Source of the DNA: Eubacterium sp. ER2 | GTDB lineage: Bacteria > Bacillota > Clostridia > Lachnospirales > Lachnospiraceae | Reading direction: 5' to 3' | Assembly: GCF_000765215.1 (NCBI RefSeq) | Contig: NZ_JPJE01000009.1 | Span: forward strand, 1-64,000 | DNA: 64,000 nucleotides | Shown: in pieces, positions 24,711 through 33,484 of the stretch | Numbering within the stretch: position 1 is the first letter of the stretch | Layout: each line of letters begins with the position of its first letter | Notes under the pieces: model-generated | Database searches by the model: none | Seen by the model: the letters and a program-made list of their open reading frames with translations, nothing else | What the model was told of the DNA's origin: nothing | Translations under genes and position numbers: made by a program

Positions 24711-25285
24711 AGATAGATTACCAGAAACTGTGCGATGAGCTGAAGCATCAGGGAAAAACGCAGAGCGGTTTCGGGCAGGAGCTGGGACATGACAAGAGTT
24801 ACATCGGGAAACTAAAGAATAATCCCAGCATCCCGGAGAGCATGGAGAGGGTGATGTGCCTGCTCCTTGGGAAGGAGCCGGGATACTTCCAGAGAGAAAT
24901 TCCGCGAGATGAACGGACAGCAGAAGAGATCCCGGCGGCCATCGTAAACATCCACAGGGAGATCCAGGGCATGAGGAAACAGATGGAGACGATGGCTGAA
25001 CTGACGGAGAAGATATTTTCCAAGTGCAACGCCAACACGAAGCAGATCGAGGACGTGAAGGTGCACGTCCGAGCGCTGGCTAAGACAGACTATGACCGGG
25101 CCTGTGAGTTCCTTCAGGAGGCACTGGCAGGCGGAAGGCTTAACGGGAACGACCTTCTGTTACAGGCAGATGAAGCGGGGATTAAGCGTAGCGAGATTAT
25201 GAAGGCAAAGAAAGACCTGGGTGTACAGATAGACATCAGCGGGTATGGAAAGAACCAGAAAGCCTGGTGGTACATGCCAGCGTAA
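24698..25285 (+). CDS. Phage HTH-like protein with apparent ACG start
   Basis: 195 codons. The frame is clearly coding well before its first ATG (24,842): it reads IEIDYQKLCDELKHQGKTQ, GFGQELGHDKSYIGKLKNN, an XRE-like HTH. No ATG, GTG or TTG exists there, but an ACG at 24,698 stands nine bases after AAGGAGG, giving (M)KTIEIDYQ. Either ACG is used or an ATG was lost by one base change. Downstream a helical segment (about 95-130) and a C-terminal winged-helix-like part (GNDLLLQADEAGIKRSEIMKAK, GKNQKAWWYMP) follow. Confidence 0.6.
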   Translation, partial: TKTIEIDYQKLCDELKHQGKTQSGFGQELGHDKSYIGKLKNNPSIPESMERVMCLLLGKEPGYFQREIPRDERTAEEIPAAIVNIHREIQGMRKQMETMAELTEKIFSKCNANTKQIEDVKVHVRALAKTDYDRACEFLQEALAGGRLNGNDLLLQADEAGIKRSEIMKAKKDLGVQIDISGYGKNQKAWWYMPA

Positions 25286-25297
25286 CGGGAGGACGTA

Positions 25298-25675
25298 ATG
25301 GGAAAGAACAAAGAGGCATCAGAAGCCCTTTCAGAGTTCCTAGACTTCCTGGACGCCTGTGAAAGCCAGTATCAGGCCGCCAGGGATGCGGTCGGGCTGG
25401 AAGACAGGAGGCTGCAGGATCTACTGCACGAGCTGGAGTTTGCACAAGACAAGGCCGAGAGGAACCGTGTCGCCACAAAATTCCAGCGCAGCCGCCGGGA
25501 ACGGCGAAAACAGAAGGATGAAGTACAGAGGCTGGAGCTAATCGTGAATTTCTTCGGCGAGCAAAATCATAAGAACACGGTCAAGAAAATGAGGCAGCTC
25601 CTGGGACGGCAGCGGAAGGAAGAGGAGTTCCTGAGAGGAAAGAGAGTGTATAAGCCTAGAGTGAAGGCTGATTAA
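25298..25675 (+). CDS. Coiled-coil phage protein, function unknown
   Basis: 125 aa, GGGAGG before the ATG. Nearly all charged helix (residues about 10-110), very basic towards the end. No enzymatic motif. Confidence 0.65.
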   Translation: MGKNKEASEALSEFLDFLDACESQYQAARDAVGLEDRRLQDLLHELEFAQDKAERNRVATKFQRSRRERRKQKDEVQRLELIVNFFGEQNHKNTVKKMRQLLGRQRKEEEFLRGKRVYKPRVKAD

Positions 25676-25681
25676 AAAAAC

Positions 25682-25762
25682 ATGGGTGAGTGTACATTGA
25701 CAACAAAAAACAAGCAGCAGACCGTCCGCCAAGACTATGTATCTGCTGCTCTCATCCGATAA
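25682..25762 (+). CDS. Possible 26-aa peptide
   Basis: ATG at 25,682, reading MGECTLTTKNKQQTVRQDY... and ending before the AT-rich spacer; no good ribosome site. AGCAGCAGA/TCTGCTGCT inside it forms a hairpin. It could be a remnant of a longer gene. Confidence 0.25.
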   Translation: MGECTLTTKNKQQTVRQDYVSAALIR

Positions 25763-25840
25763 GCGACAAGTTAATTGAGTTATAACTTGATTTTAATTCA
25801 TTAAGATGAGTTAAATGATTTTTTAAAAGAGGATCAATCG

Positions 25841-26029
25841 ATGAAAAAGATGAAACCGATTATTAAGAAGATGGATGGAATAACCAACTATTACTGCCCA
25901 AAGTGTAAGAGGATTATTGTGAGCACATGGAACTTGCGGCAGTCTGGAACCAAGGATAATTACTGTCGTGAATGCGGGCAGGGGCTTGATTGGAGTGGGA
26001 TAACACTAGAAGTTTACTGGGTGGATTGA
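25841..26029 (+). CDS. Small zinc-ribbon protein
   Basis: 62 aa. CPKC near residue 19 and CREC near 46 form a four-Cys zinc ribbon. Preceded by AAAAGAGG and an AT-rich spacer. Function unknown. Confidence 0.65.
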   Translation: MKKMKPIIKKMDGITNYYCPKCKRIIVSTWNLRQSGTKDNYCRECGQGLDWSGITLEVYWVD

Positions 26030-26048
26030 TTTTTAGAGGAGGCATGAG

Positions 26049-26342
26049 ATGAGAGAAAAATGTAAGCATGCAGGAAAAACGGTCAAAATTAAGAACGGCG
26101 TAGGAAAAGGATTACAGGTTGGAGACATGAGTGGAATGGATTTCACCATTGAAGATTGGTGTGAGAACGTCATTGGATGCTCATGGATGGACGCAAACGG
26201 CCATCCGGCAGCATTAGAGTATGCAGTAAGAACAGGAGTTTACGGTTCAAACAATGGTGCTCCGGTGTTCAGTAACGATGTTCTATATGGGAAAATTGGC
26301 ATGCTTGGACATTTATTTCATGTGAAAGAACTGATTTTTTAG
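26049..26342 (+). CDS. Phage protein, function unknown
   Basis: 97 aa, TTTTAGAGGAGG before the ATG. Globular sequence without known motif (IEDWCENVIGCSWMDANG). Lies in a run of small genes ahead of the methylase. Confidence 0.6.
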   Translation: MREKCKHAGKTVKIKNGVGKGLQVGDMSGMDFTIEDWCENVIGCSWMDANGHPAALEYAVRTGVYGSNNGAPVFSNDVLYGKIGMLGHLFHVKELIF

Positions 26343-26357
26343 TGGAGGTAGAGAACA

Positions 26358-26585
26358 ATGACGTTTGATTATGCAGAAAAAGTTGAATTCTTGCATTGTA
26401 TCGAAGTAGACACAGAAGATGAAGAACTGTTCAGTGAGATTGCTGATGATATCGCAGATGAAATGAATGATGGCTGTGATGACGGAACGGAAATGGCATT
26501 AAGAAAATTCCGAGAAGCATTTGGGGAAGATAAAGTTACGTTTAAAGAAGATGGAAGTGGAACGGTTGAATATGAAGCTTACTAA
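26358..26585 (+). CDS. Acidic phage protein, function unknown
   Basis: 75 aa, very acidic (IEVDTEDEELFSEIADDIAD). Possibly a DNA mimic or protein partner; nothing in the sequence proves this. Confidence 0.6.
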   Translation: MTFDYAEKVEFLHCIEVDTEDEELFSEIADDIADEMNDGCDDGTEMALRKFREAFGEDKVTFKEDGSGTVEYEAY

Positions 26586-26607
26586 ATGATGATTTAGTGG
26601 AGGAACT

Positions 26608-27972
26608 ATGGATGACTTAATTATTGACTGCTTCGCCGGCGGAGGCGGGGCAAGCGTTGGAATAGAAATGGCGTTAGGGCGGACGGTTGATATCGCAATC
26701 AACCATGATCCTGATGCAATCCTGATGCATAAGACCAACCATCCGGATACGCTACATCTGACTGAGGATATCTTCCGTGTTGACCTGAAGAAATATGTCA
26801 AGGGCCGGCATGTGGCTCTGATGTGGGCGTCGCCGGACTGTACAAGCCATAGCAAGGCGAAAGGCGGAAAGCCGCGGGAACGTGGACTGAGGATCCTGCC
26901 GTGGGCAGTATATAAACACGCCCGAACAATCCTGCCAGATGTGATCCTGATGGAGAACGTGGAAGAGATACAGCAGTGGGGACCGCTGGATGCAGACGGA
27001 CATCCGATCAATGAGCGCCGTGGAGAAGATTATCAGAAGTTCATAATGGCAATGAAGAGCCTCGGCTATATATTTGACTGCCGGGAGCTTATAGCGGCCG
27101 ACTACGGAGCACCGACGACGCGGAAACGCTGGTATGCGATATTCCGGAGAGATAGCCGGGAGATTGTTTGGCCGGCACCGACACACTTTAAGGATCAGGA
27201 GCCGATATGGAAAGCATGTGGTGATTACATCGACTGGTCAGATCTGGGGAAATCCATCTTTGACCGGAAGAAGCCTCTGGCAGATGCGACCATGAAGCGG
27301 ATAGCAAACGGGATCCGGAAATACATCATTGATAATCCGTCTCCCTACATTGTGCGGAATAAAGAGGCGGTGTCTTTCCTGATCCAGTATCACGGCGAGA
27401 CGAAGGCGGGAGACTCCCGGGGACAGTTCCTGACAGAGCCGATCAAGACGATAGACACCAGTAACCGGTACGGCCTTGTGACAGCATTTATCACCAAGTA
27501 TTACAAGACAGGTATCGGTCAGGGATGCGATGAGCCATTGCACACGATAACAACATCTCCGGGGCATTTTGGTTTGATATCTGCATTCCTGATCAAGTAT
27601 TAAGGATCAGGAGGAAGCTGCCAGAGTGTTGACAGACCTCTGGGCACGATCACTACAAGGGATCGGTTCGGACTGGCGAATGTGGTGTTGGATATTCAGG
27701 GCGGGAAATATATCCTGAAAGATATCTTCCTGCGGATGCTGAAACCGGAAGAATTGAAACTGATGCAGGGATTTCCGGAGGATTACATCATTGACCGGGA
27801 TTACAACTGGAAACCATATCCGATTGCAAAGCAGGTGGCACGGATCGGAAACAGTGTGGTGCCGATCATGGCACAGAAGCTGGTAGAAGCCAACTGCCCA
27901 TATTTGAAAGTTGGGGAGCGGGCACCGAATTTGAGAGTTGATCAAAACGATGTGCAACTTAGATTTGCCTAA
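26608..27972 (+). pseudogene. C5-cytosine DNA methyltransferase split by one in-frame TAA
   Basis: The frame runs from ATG 26,608 to TAA 27,970-27,972 (454 codons) but has TAA at 27,601-27,603. Part one (331 aa) has motif I CFAGGGGASVGIEMAL, the catalytic Cys in ASPDCTSHSKAKGG, MENVEE (VI) and RKRWYAIFRR (VIII). Part two has QGFPEDYII and GNSVVPIMA (motif X), needed for AdoMet binding and fold. The region repeats itself: FITKYY ahead of PLHTITT parallels FLIKY-stop ahead of PLGTITT, so the stop replaces a Tyr codon (TAT/TAC to TAA). Without readthrough or reassembly the enzyme should be inactive. It would have protected phage DNA from restriction. Confidence 0.88.
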
Positions 27973-27999
27973 ATAGACCTTTAGTGAAGGAGGATAACG

Positions 28000-28284
28000 A
28001 TGAAAAAGATACATAGAGCAGCCATCGCTGTGCTGGCGGCTGTAGCGATTGTGTGCACGGCAGTGATCGGCAGGATTGCCCTAATGCCAGAACAAACAAA
28101 ACCGGAGCCGCCAGACCCGGAGCCTCTGGTGATAAGCACGGTGGAGCGCCAGGACGATATCGTGCTGACGGTGATGCGGGGAGAGGAGACAGTATTTCAG
28201 TATGCGGGGAGCGTTGAACTGTGGAAGGGGGCAGATGGCAAGGCATACGGGATTATTTATCTTGACGAGGAGGTGACACGGTGA
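28000..28284 (+). CDS. Small exported or membrane-anchored phage protein
   Basis: 94 aa, GAAGGAGG before the ATG. The N-terminal hydrophobic segment (about 8-30) is followed by a Pro/Glu-rich linker and a beta-rich end. It overlaps the next start by four bases. Role unknown. Confidence 0.65.
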   Translation: MKKIHRAAIAVLAAVAIVCTAVIGRIALMPEQTKPEPPDPEPLVISTVERQDDIVLTVMRGEETVFQYAGSVELWKGADGKAYGIIYLDEEVTR

Positions 28285-28469
28285 GAGAGTACAAGCACGG
28301 ACGGAGTCGCAAGCAGCAGAAGATTGACCGGGACCAGGCTTACGATGAGGAAGAGGCGCACGTAGACGATAAGGCCCGGGAGCGGTTCCTGCGGAAGCCG
28401 TATAAAGTAGACGATGTGGCGGGCTATATGGCCAAGAAATACGACATCAAGAAGGAGGTGGAACCGTGA
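28281..28469 (+). CDS. Charged small phage protein
   Basis: 62 aa, GTG start inside the previous stop (GTGA overlap), preceded by GACGAGGAGG. Highly charged helix; no motif recognised. Confidence 0.6.
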   Translation: MREYKHGRSRKQQKIDRDQAYDEEEAHVDDKARERFLRKPYKVDDVAGYMAKKYDIKKEVEP

Positions 28470-28654
28470 AGCATATACGATGTGCTGTGTGCGGCAAGGA
28501 TATACACTACACCCAGGCGGTACACGTGAGGGTGCATGAGATGACGGATGTGTACAGGTTCCGGACTCAGCCGATGGAATACTTCGACATGTGCCGGGAG
28601 TGCTACGGGAAACGGAGAGGAGGGGATGCCATTGGACAAGAAAGTCCTGAGTGA
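28466..28654 (+). CDS. Small zinc-finger-like phage protein
   Basis: 62 aa, GTG start overlapping the previous stop. CAVC near residue 6 and CREC near 43 suggest a zinc-binding pair. It overlaps the next gene by 29 bases. Confidence 0.6.
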   Translation: MKHIRCAVCGKDIHYTQAVHVRVHEMTDVYRFRTQPMEYFDMCRECYGKRRGGDAIGQESPE

Positions 28655-29045
28655 TTACATAGATGCCTGTAAATTCATAGAGGAGACAGAGGCAGAGATC
28701 AAGAAGCTGGAGAAGAGGCGCCGGATTGTGCAGGACAAGGTCCGGGGGAGCAATCCGGAGTTCCCTTACGAGGAGCGGTCCTTCAGCCTGCACGGGACGG
28801 CGAAGACGCTGGTGGAGGCCGGCCGCCTGGCCCGTGAAAGGCAGATCCTGGAGGACCAGAAGGCTGAGGCGGAGGAGTTGAAGCTGCAGGTGGAGGAGTG
28901 GATGCAGGAGATCCCGTTCCGGATGCAGCGGATTATCCGGTACAAGTTCTTCAAGGAGCTGACCTGGGAGGAAGTGGCCACGCTGATGGGGAGAAAATGT
29001 ACCAAGGAGAGTGTAAGAAAGGAATTTGAGCTGTTTATGAAATAG
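28626..29045 (+). CDS. Late-gene transcription regulator, sigma-factor-like
   Basis: 139 aa from the ATG after GGAGAGGAGGGG. Coiled-coil N-terminal half and a C-terminal HTH (IRYKFFKELTWEEVATLMGRK) like sigma-70 region 4, as in RinA/ArpU-type activators. Its place just before the terminase module fits a switch for late expression. Confidence 0.78.
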   Translation: MPLDKKVLSDYIDACKFIEETEAEIKKLEKRRRIVQDKVRGSNPEFPYEERSFSLHGTAKTLVEAGRLARERQILEDQKAEAEELKLQVEEWMQEIPFRMQRIIRYKFFKELTWEEVATLMGRKCTKESVRKEFELFMK

Positions 29046-29161
29046 AGGATGTTTTTCCGCTTTTTCCGCACTTTCCGTTTTGAAAATGATATAGTATAAG
29101 CTGAAAGAAGTGTAAGATTGACATTTTCTTTTCCTTCTAAAACCTATACTGAATCCAGAAA

Positions 29162-29190
29162 GGACGCTTTGCGGACGCAGGGCGTCTTTT
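29162..29190 (+). terminator. Terminator after the late regulator
   Basis: GGACGC and GGCGTC bracket an inner GCG/CGC stem, followed by TTTTCTTT. Separates early genes from the accessory cassette. Confidence 0.6.
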
Positions 29191-29269
29191 CTTTGTTGAA
29201 ATATTATATAGAAAAAAGGAGATTAAAGTGTTAGAATATTTAAAAATATGGTTTTTGGAGGAAAATCCA

Positions 29270-29530
29270 ATGTTTAAACTTAACTACAATCAACTTGTAG
29301 ATACGATAAACAAAAAATGGACTACAAAGAAGTGCCCAATGTGTGGCCAAAATAATTGGACTGTAGATGATGAAATTCAGACACCGATTAAAGTTGGAGA
29401 AAAAAAAGATGTTCAAATAGGAGGAAAATTTTTCCCGATAGTTGCTGTTACATGTTTAAACTGCGGAAATGTTGTGTTTGTAAATCCTCTTGTTATTGAA
29501 GCTGTTGAAGATACAGAAAAAGACGAATAG
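29270..29530 (+). CDS. Zinc-ribbon protein of accessory cassette
   Basis: 86 aa. CPMCGQNNW near residue 24 and CLNCGNVVFV near 64 make a zinc ribbon. I choose the ATG at 29,270 (TTGGAGG nine bases upstream); an upstream GTG at 29,228 with AAAGGAG is a real alternative. Clearly AT-rich against the neighbours. It precedes the membrane protein by 15 bases and the two look like an inserted pair. Confidence 0.7.
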   Translation: MFKLNYNQLVDTINKKWTTKKCPMCGQNNWTVDDEIQTPIKVGEKKDVQIGGKFFPIVAVTCLNCGNVVFVNPLVIEAVEDTEKDE

Positions 29531-29545
29531 CAAGAGGTGGGGTTG

Positions 29546-30085
29546 ATGAGTGAGATAAACGAGAGTAGAAGAGCAAATACAACAGTGGAAATAGATAAGA
29601 AATCTATTTCTTTGAATAACGAAGGTGGGAAAAAGACAACAGCAAATACAACAGAAGAACCGTGGGTTCCCGATGATGCAAAGAAAAAATACCATAATCA
29701 AAGATTAGGACAGTCAAAATGGGCTTTCCGATTGAGTATTTGGGGGAGTATTGCGGGATTTGTGATATTAATTTGGAGTATACGGCGAGGAATTGAAGTT
29801 AATAATCCTGAATGGGTTGGCTTGGCTTCTGGAGCTATATTAGAAGCGGTTTCTGTTTTGTTTTATACACTGTCAAATAAAGCCAATGAGAAGATTTCAG
29901 AGTTTTTTCAAGAACTTACTAAAGACTCTAATATTAAAAGTGCATTGAATTTGTCGGATGATATCGAAAATATAGAGACTAAAGATCAATTAAAAGTAAA
30001 ATTGGCTTTGCATTTAGTGGGAATTAATGAAGATAAAATATGTAAAAATACGAATGAAATATGTAAAAAGGTGGAAGAAGATTAA
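29546..30085 (+). CDS. Two-helix membrane protein of the TRADD-N-associated type
   Basis: 179 aa. A disordered polar N-terminus (about 1-48) is followed by two membrane helices (about 59-80 and 88-110). The pattern W...L..WGSIAGFVILIWSI then GLASGAILEAVSVLFY followed by LSNKANEKISEFFQEL is what I know from the TRADD-N-associated two-transmembrane domain, described in bacterial conflict/immune systems. The domain call is from memory of the pattern. AT-rich cargo at the early/late junction. Role not known; membrane effector of an abortive-type response is one option. Confidence 0.6.
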   Translation: MSEINESRRANTTVEIDKKSISLNNEGGKKTTANTTEEPWVPDDAKKKYHNQRLGQSKWAFRLSIWGSIAGFVILIWSIRRGIEVNNPEWVGLASGAILEAVSVLFYTLSNKANEKISEFFQELTKDSNIKSALNLSDDIENIETKDQLKVKLALHLVGINEDKICKNTNEICKKVEED

Positions 30086-30086
30086 G

Positions 30087-30108
30087 AAGCACCCTCCGGG
30101 GTGCTTTT
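30087..30108 (+). terminator. Terminator after the accessory cassette
   Basis: AAGCACCC with GGGTGCTT and a short loop, then TTTTCT. Almost the same stem occurs past the GNAT gene at 52,318-52,341. Confidence 0.8.
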
Positions 30109-30113
30109 CTCAT

Positions 30114-30184
30114 GCGGGTATATCATCAACGGCAGATGTGCAGGGTAGCGTCCTGTGTCCCGGTTCGACTCCGGGTGCTACGCT
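30114..30184 (+). tRNA. tRNA-like element, degenerate
   Basis: T-arm CCCGG-TTCGACT-CCGGG is perfect, the D-stem is CATC/GATG, and the anticodon stem GCAGG/CCTGT has a seven-base loop GTAGCGT (would-be anticodon AGC). The acceptor pairs for only three or four of seven bases and the variable loop is two bases. Likely a decayed phage tRNA or a tRNA-like structure. Confidence 0.35.
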
Positions 30185-30210
30185 TTTATATGAAAGAGAG
30201 GTGAGCTTGC

Positions 30211-30696
30211 GTGACAGAAAAACAGAAAAGGTTTTGCGATGAGTATTTAACTGATTTGAATGCCACTCAGGCAGCTATTAGAGCGGGGTATTCAAAGAAG
30301 ACGGCATACTCTATTGGAGAAGAAAACCTGAGAAAACCTGAACTCAAAGAATATATTGAAAAACGTATGGCAGAGAAAGAGTCTCAGCTTATAGCTGATC
30401 AAGATGAAGTTATGCGATATCTCACATCCGTCATGCGGCGAGAAAAGATGGAGTCTGTTGTTGTAACCTTGAATACCGAAAAAACATCATATGTTCCTGA
30501 CGAAAATGGGACAATGCGAAAGCAGACGGTTAAACAGGAAATACCGCAGATTATTGAGATCCCTGCCCAGTTAAGAGATGCGAACAAAGCAGCAGAACTA
30601 CTTGGAAAAGCATATGGCATTTATACAGACAAGGTTGACGTGGATGCCGACATGGATCTGAATATCACGATTGATTACGGTGAGGATGATACCTGA
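30211..30696 (+). CDS. terS: Terminase small subunit
   Basis: 161 aa, GTG start after GAGAGG. The N-terminal HTH (LTEKQKRFCDEYL..., ATQAAIRAGYSKKTAYSIG) is the classic TerS DNA-recognition domain; the C-terminal acidic end probably contacts TerL. Stop overlaps the TerL start (TGATG). Confidence 0.93.
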   Translation: MTEKQKRFCDEYLTDLNATQAAIRAGYSKKTAYSIGEENLRKPELKEYIEKRMAEKESQLIADQDEVMRYLTSVMRREKMESVVVTLNTEKTSYVPDENGTMRKQTVKQEIPQIIEIPAQLRDANKAAELLGKAYGIYTDKVDVDADMDLNITIDYGEDDT

Positions 30697-31979
30697 TGGA
30701 TATCACGGTAAAGGCAAATCCTTGCTTTAAAGAGGTGGATCGGAGCCGCAAGCGTTACATTGTGATGAAAGGATCTGCCGGATCGGGGAAGAGCGTTGAT
30801 ACAGCCCAGAACTACCTTTTGCGTCTGATGCAGGATAAGGGCAGGAACTTGGTTTGCATCCGAAAGTCAGACATTACAAACCGTGATAGCACCTATGCTG
30901 AGCTGACGGGAGCCGCTTACCGGATGTTCGGGGATCAGGCAGATCGATACTGGAATATCAAGCAAAGCCCGTTGTCGCTTACCTGCCGGGCAAACGGAAA
31001 CCAGATTATTTTCCGGGGAGTAAATGATGAAAAGCAACGTGAGAAGCTTAAATCCATCACCTTTCAGCGAGGAAAGCTGACAGATGTTTGGATCGAAGAA
31101 GCAACAGAAATCACGCAGGCTGATTTTGAGATCATAGATGACCGTCTTAGAGGAGAGCTTCCTCCAGGACAGTTTTATCAGATACGGATGACCTTCAATC
31201 CGGTGAACAGAAATCACTGGATCAAGAAGGTCTTTTTTGATACTCCTGATCCGAATGTTTTGACGCATCACAGCACGTACCTGGACAACCGCTTTATTGA
31301 TACTGCGTACCATGTCCGTATGGCTCGCCGTAAGGAAGTAGATCCGGAAGGATATCAGATATACGGGCTCGGAGAATGGGGAGAAGTTGGTGGTTTAATT
31401 CTCCACAACTGGAAGGTTGAAAATATTAGTCAGAATATAGACCATTATGACGATATTGCAATCGGGCAAGATTTCGGATTTAATCACGCGAATGCAATTC
31501 TTCTTTTGGGAATTAAAGATGGGAATATTTATATTCTCCAAGAAGTCTATGTCTTTGAAAAAGAGACTGCAGAAATCATCCCATTGGCCATCAAATCCGG
31601 AATTCCGTCAAAAAGAACGATGTGGTGCGACTCTGCTGAACCAGATCGAATAAAAGCGTGGAGAACAGCCGGATTTAGGGCACGCGCGGTAAGGAAAGAA
31701 CATACTACAGAAAAGAAGTATCAGTCTGCACAGGTTGACTGGTTGAAAGGTATTGTCGGAAAAGACAAAGTGATCAAAAGGATGCTTTATGTGCATCCGT
31801 CCTGTGTAAATACAATACGGGAATTGCAACAGTGGAAATGGAAAAAGGATGAAAAAACAGGAGAGTATCTGGATGAGCCGGTTCCATTTCAGGATGATGC
31901 GATGGCCGCACTAAGATATGGAGTTGAAGGCTGGCGGAAATCAAAGACAGGATATCACCGGGTAAAAGGAGGAGTTTAG
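30696..31979 (+). CDS. terL: Terminase large subunit
   Basis: 427 aa. Walker A-like GSAGSGKSVDTA near residue 27, Walker B WIEEATEI near 132, and nuclease acidic residues in IGQDFGFNHA (near 255) and QDDAMAALRYG (near 395). ATPase motor and headful/cos nuclease for DNA packaging. Confidence 0.95.
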   Translation: MDITVKANPCFKEVDRSRKRYIVMKGSAGSGKSVDTAQNYLLRLMQDKGRNLVCIRKSDITNRDSTYAELTGAAYRMFGDQADRYWNIKQSPLSLTCRANGNQIIFRGVNDEKQREKLKSITFQRGKLTDVWIEEATEITQADFEIIDDRLRGELPPGQFYQIRMTFNPVNRNHWIKKVFFDTPDPNVLTHHSTYLDNRFIDTAYHVRMARRKEVDPEGYQIYGLGEWGEVGGLILHNWKVENISQNIDHYDDIAIGQDFGFNHANAILLLGIKDGNIYILQEVYVFEKETAEIIPLAIKSGIPSKRTMWCDSAEPDRIKAWRTAGFRARAVRKEHTTEKKYQSAQVDWLKGIVGKDKVIKRMLYVHPSCVNTIRELQQWKWKKDEKTGEYLDEPVPFQDDAMAALRYGVEGWRKSKTGYHRVKGGV

Positions 31980-31981
31980 GA

Positions 31982-33484
31982 ATGTTTCGATTAGAAGATG
32001 ATGAAATACTTGATGAAGATAGGCTCGGAAGATTTCTTGCCCAACATGCAGCGGAGGCGACATTCCGGTATAAGCCACTTATGGATGCGTATATGACAGA
32101 ATATCCTATTTTTCGGGAGCCACCAAAACCAAAGTACAAACCAGATAATCGGATCGCAGTAAATTTTGCAAAGTACATCGTGGATACTATGAATGGCTTT
32201 TTTATTGGTGTCCCGATTAAGTTGCAGTGCGACGATGATAAGGTGTCGGAGTATGTGGAATTTCTGGATCAGTACAATGACCAGGACGACAACAATGCAG
32301 AGCTGTCTAAGATATGCAGCATATATGGAAAAGGTTATGAAATGTATTTTGTGGATCAAGAGGGTAAGATTGGGATTACCTATCTGGATCCGCAGGAAGC
32401 ATTCATGATTTATGACGATTCGGTGATTGAGCGACCAAGATATTTTGTTCGGACTTATTTAGATTCAAAGAATGTACTTCATGGAAGTGTATCAGATGAT
32501 GAGAAAGTAAGATACTTTGTACAGAAAGGCAAGATCCAGTTTATTGATGAATGTGAGAAAGAGCATGGATTTTCCGGGGTGCCGGCAACAGAGTACAGGG
32601 AAAATGCAGAGGAACAGGGCATTTTTGAACCTGTACTGACAATGATCAACGCATATAATAAAGCGATATCTGAAAAGGCCAATGATGTGGATTATTTTGC
32701 GGATGCGTACATGAAAATATTGGGTGCGATGCTTGACGAAGAAGAAATAAAGCATATCCGTGATGACAGGATTATCAATTTTGATGAAGATGCAGACAGA
32801 ATGATAGTGGACTTCTTACAGAAGCCAGATGGCGATACAACGCAGGAACATCTAATTGACCGACTGGAGCGTTTGATCTTCCAAATTAGTATGGTGGCAG
32901 ATATTTCTGATGAGAACTTTGGAACATCTTCTGGCATCGCTTTAAAATATAAGCTCCAGGCGATGAGCAACCTGGCAAAGACCAAAGAACGGAAGTTCAA
33001 CAGCGGCATGAACCGTAGATATATGTTGATATTTAGCAATCCAGTGTCCGGCATGCTTAAAAATGACTGGGTGAAAGTGAAGCCGATCTTCACACGAAAT
33101 TTCCCGGCGAATGTTTTAGAAGAAACCGAGATTGCTGGAAATCTGGAGGGAATTGTTTCGAAGAAAACGCAGCTTAGTACTCTGTCTATAGTGGATACCG
33201 TAGGCGATGAGCTGGAGCGAATTGAAGCGGAAGAGAGTACTATGAAGAACGATGCAGTTATGAGACAGATGTTTGGAAATTCTGAAGGAGGAAGTGCTGT
33301 TAGTGCTGCAGAGACAGAAGTACAGGGGAAATCTTTGAACGGTGCTCAGACGCAGAGTTTACTTGCAATCATGGCGCAGTACTCTGCAGGAAGCCTAACG
33401 GAAGGACAGGCAATCGCCCTTATTTCTACCGCGATAGGGATTAGTAAGGAAGAGGCACGATCTATTTTGAATGGAGAGTTGTAA
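31982..33484 (+). CDS. Portal protein (SPP1 gp6-like)
   Basis: 500 aa, AAAGGAGG upstream. N-terminal RYKPLMDAYMTEYPIFREPPKPKYKPDNRIAVNFAKY and KYKLQAMSNLAKTKERKF near 325 are typical of this portal family; it forms the 12-fold DNA gate. Confidence 0.93.
   Translation: MFRLEDDEILDEDRLGRFLAQHAAEATFRYKPLMDAYMTEYPIFREPPKPKYKPDNRIAVNFAKYIVDTMNGFFIGVPIKLQCDDDKVSEYVEFLDQYNDQDDNNAELSKICSIYGKGYEMYFVDQEGKIGITYLDPQEAFMIYDDSVIERPRYFVRTYLDSKNVLHGSVSDDEKVRYFVQKGKIQFIDECEKEHGFSGVPATEYRENAEEQGIFEPVLTMINAYNKAISEKANDVDYFADAYMKILGAMLDEEEIKHIRDDRIINFDEDADRMIVDFLQKPDGDTTQEHLIDRLERLIFQISMVADISDENFGTSSGIALKYKLQAMSNLAKTKERKFNSGMNRRYMLIFSNPVSGMLKNDWVKVKPIFTRNFPANVLEETEIAGNLEGIVSKKTQLSTLSIVDTVGDELERIEAEESTMKNDAVMRQMFGNSEGGSAVSAAETEVQGKSLNGAQTQSLLAIMAQYSAGSLTEGQAIALISTAIGISKEEARSILNGEL

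Noticed and set aside
17950-27603. Stop-codon reassignment (TAA read as an amino acid) in the prophage
   Set aside because: Only two TAA interruptions exist while many intact phage genes here end in TAA, so mutation is the simpler reading.
29546-30085. The two-helix protein as a holin
   Set aside because: It lies far from the lysis genes, has long soluble ends, and clear holin and XhlA-like genes exist at 49,755-50,371.
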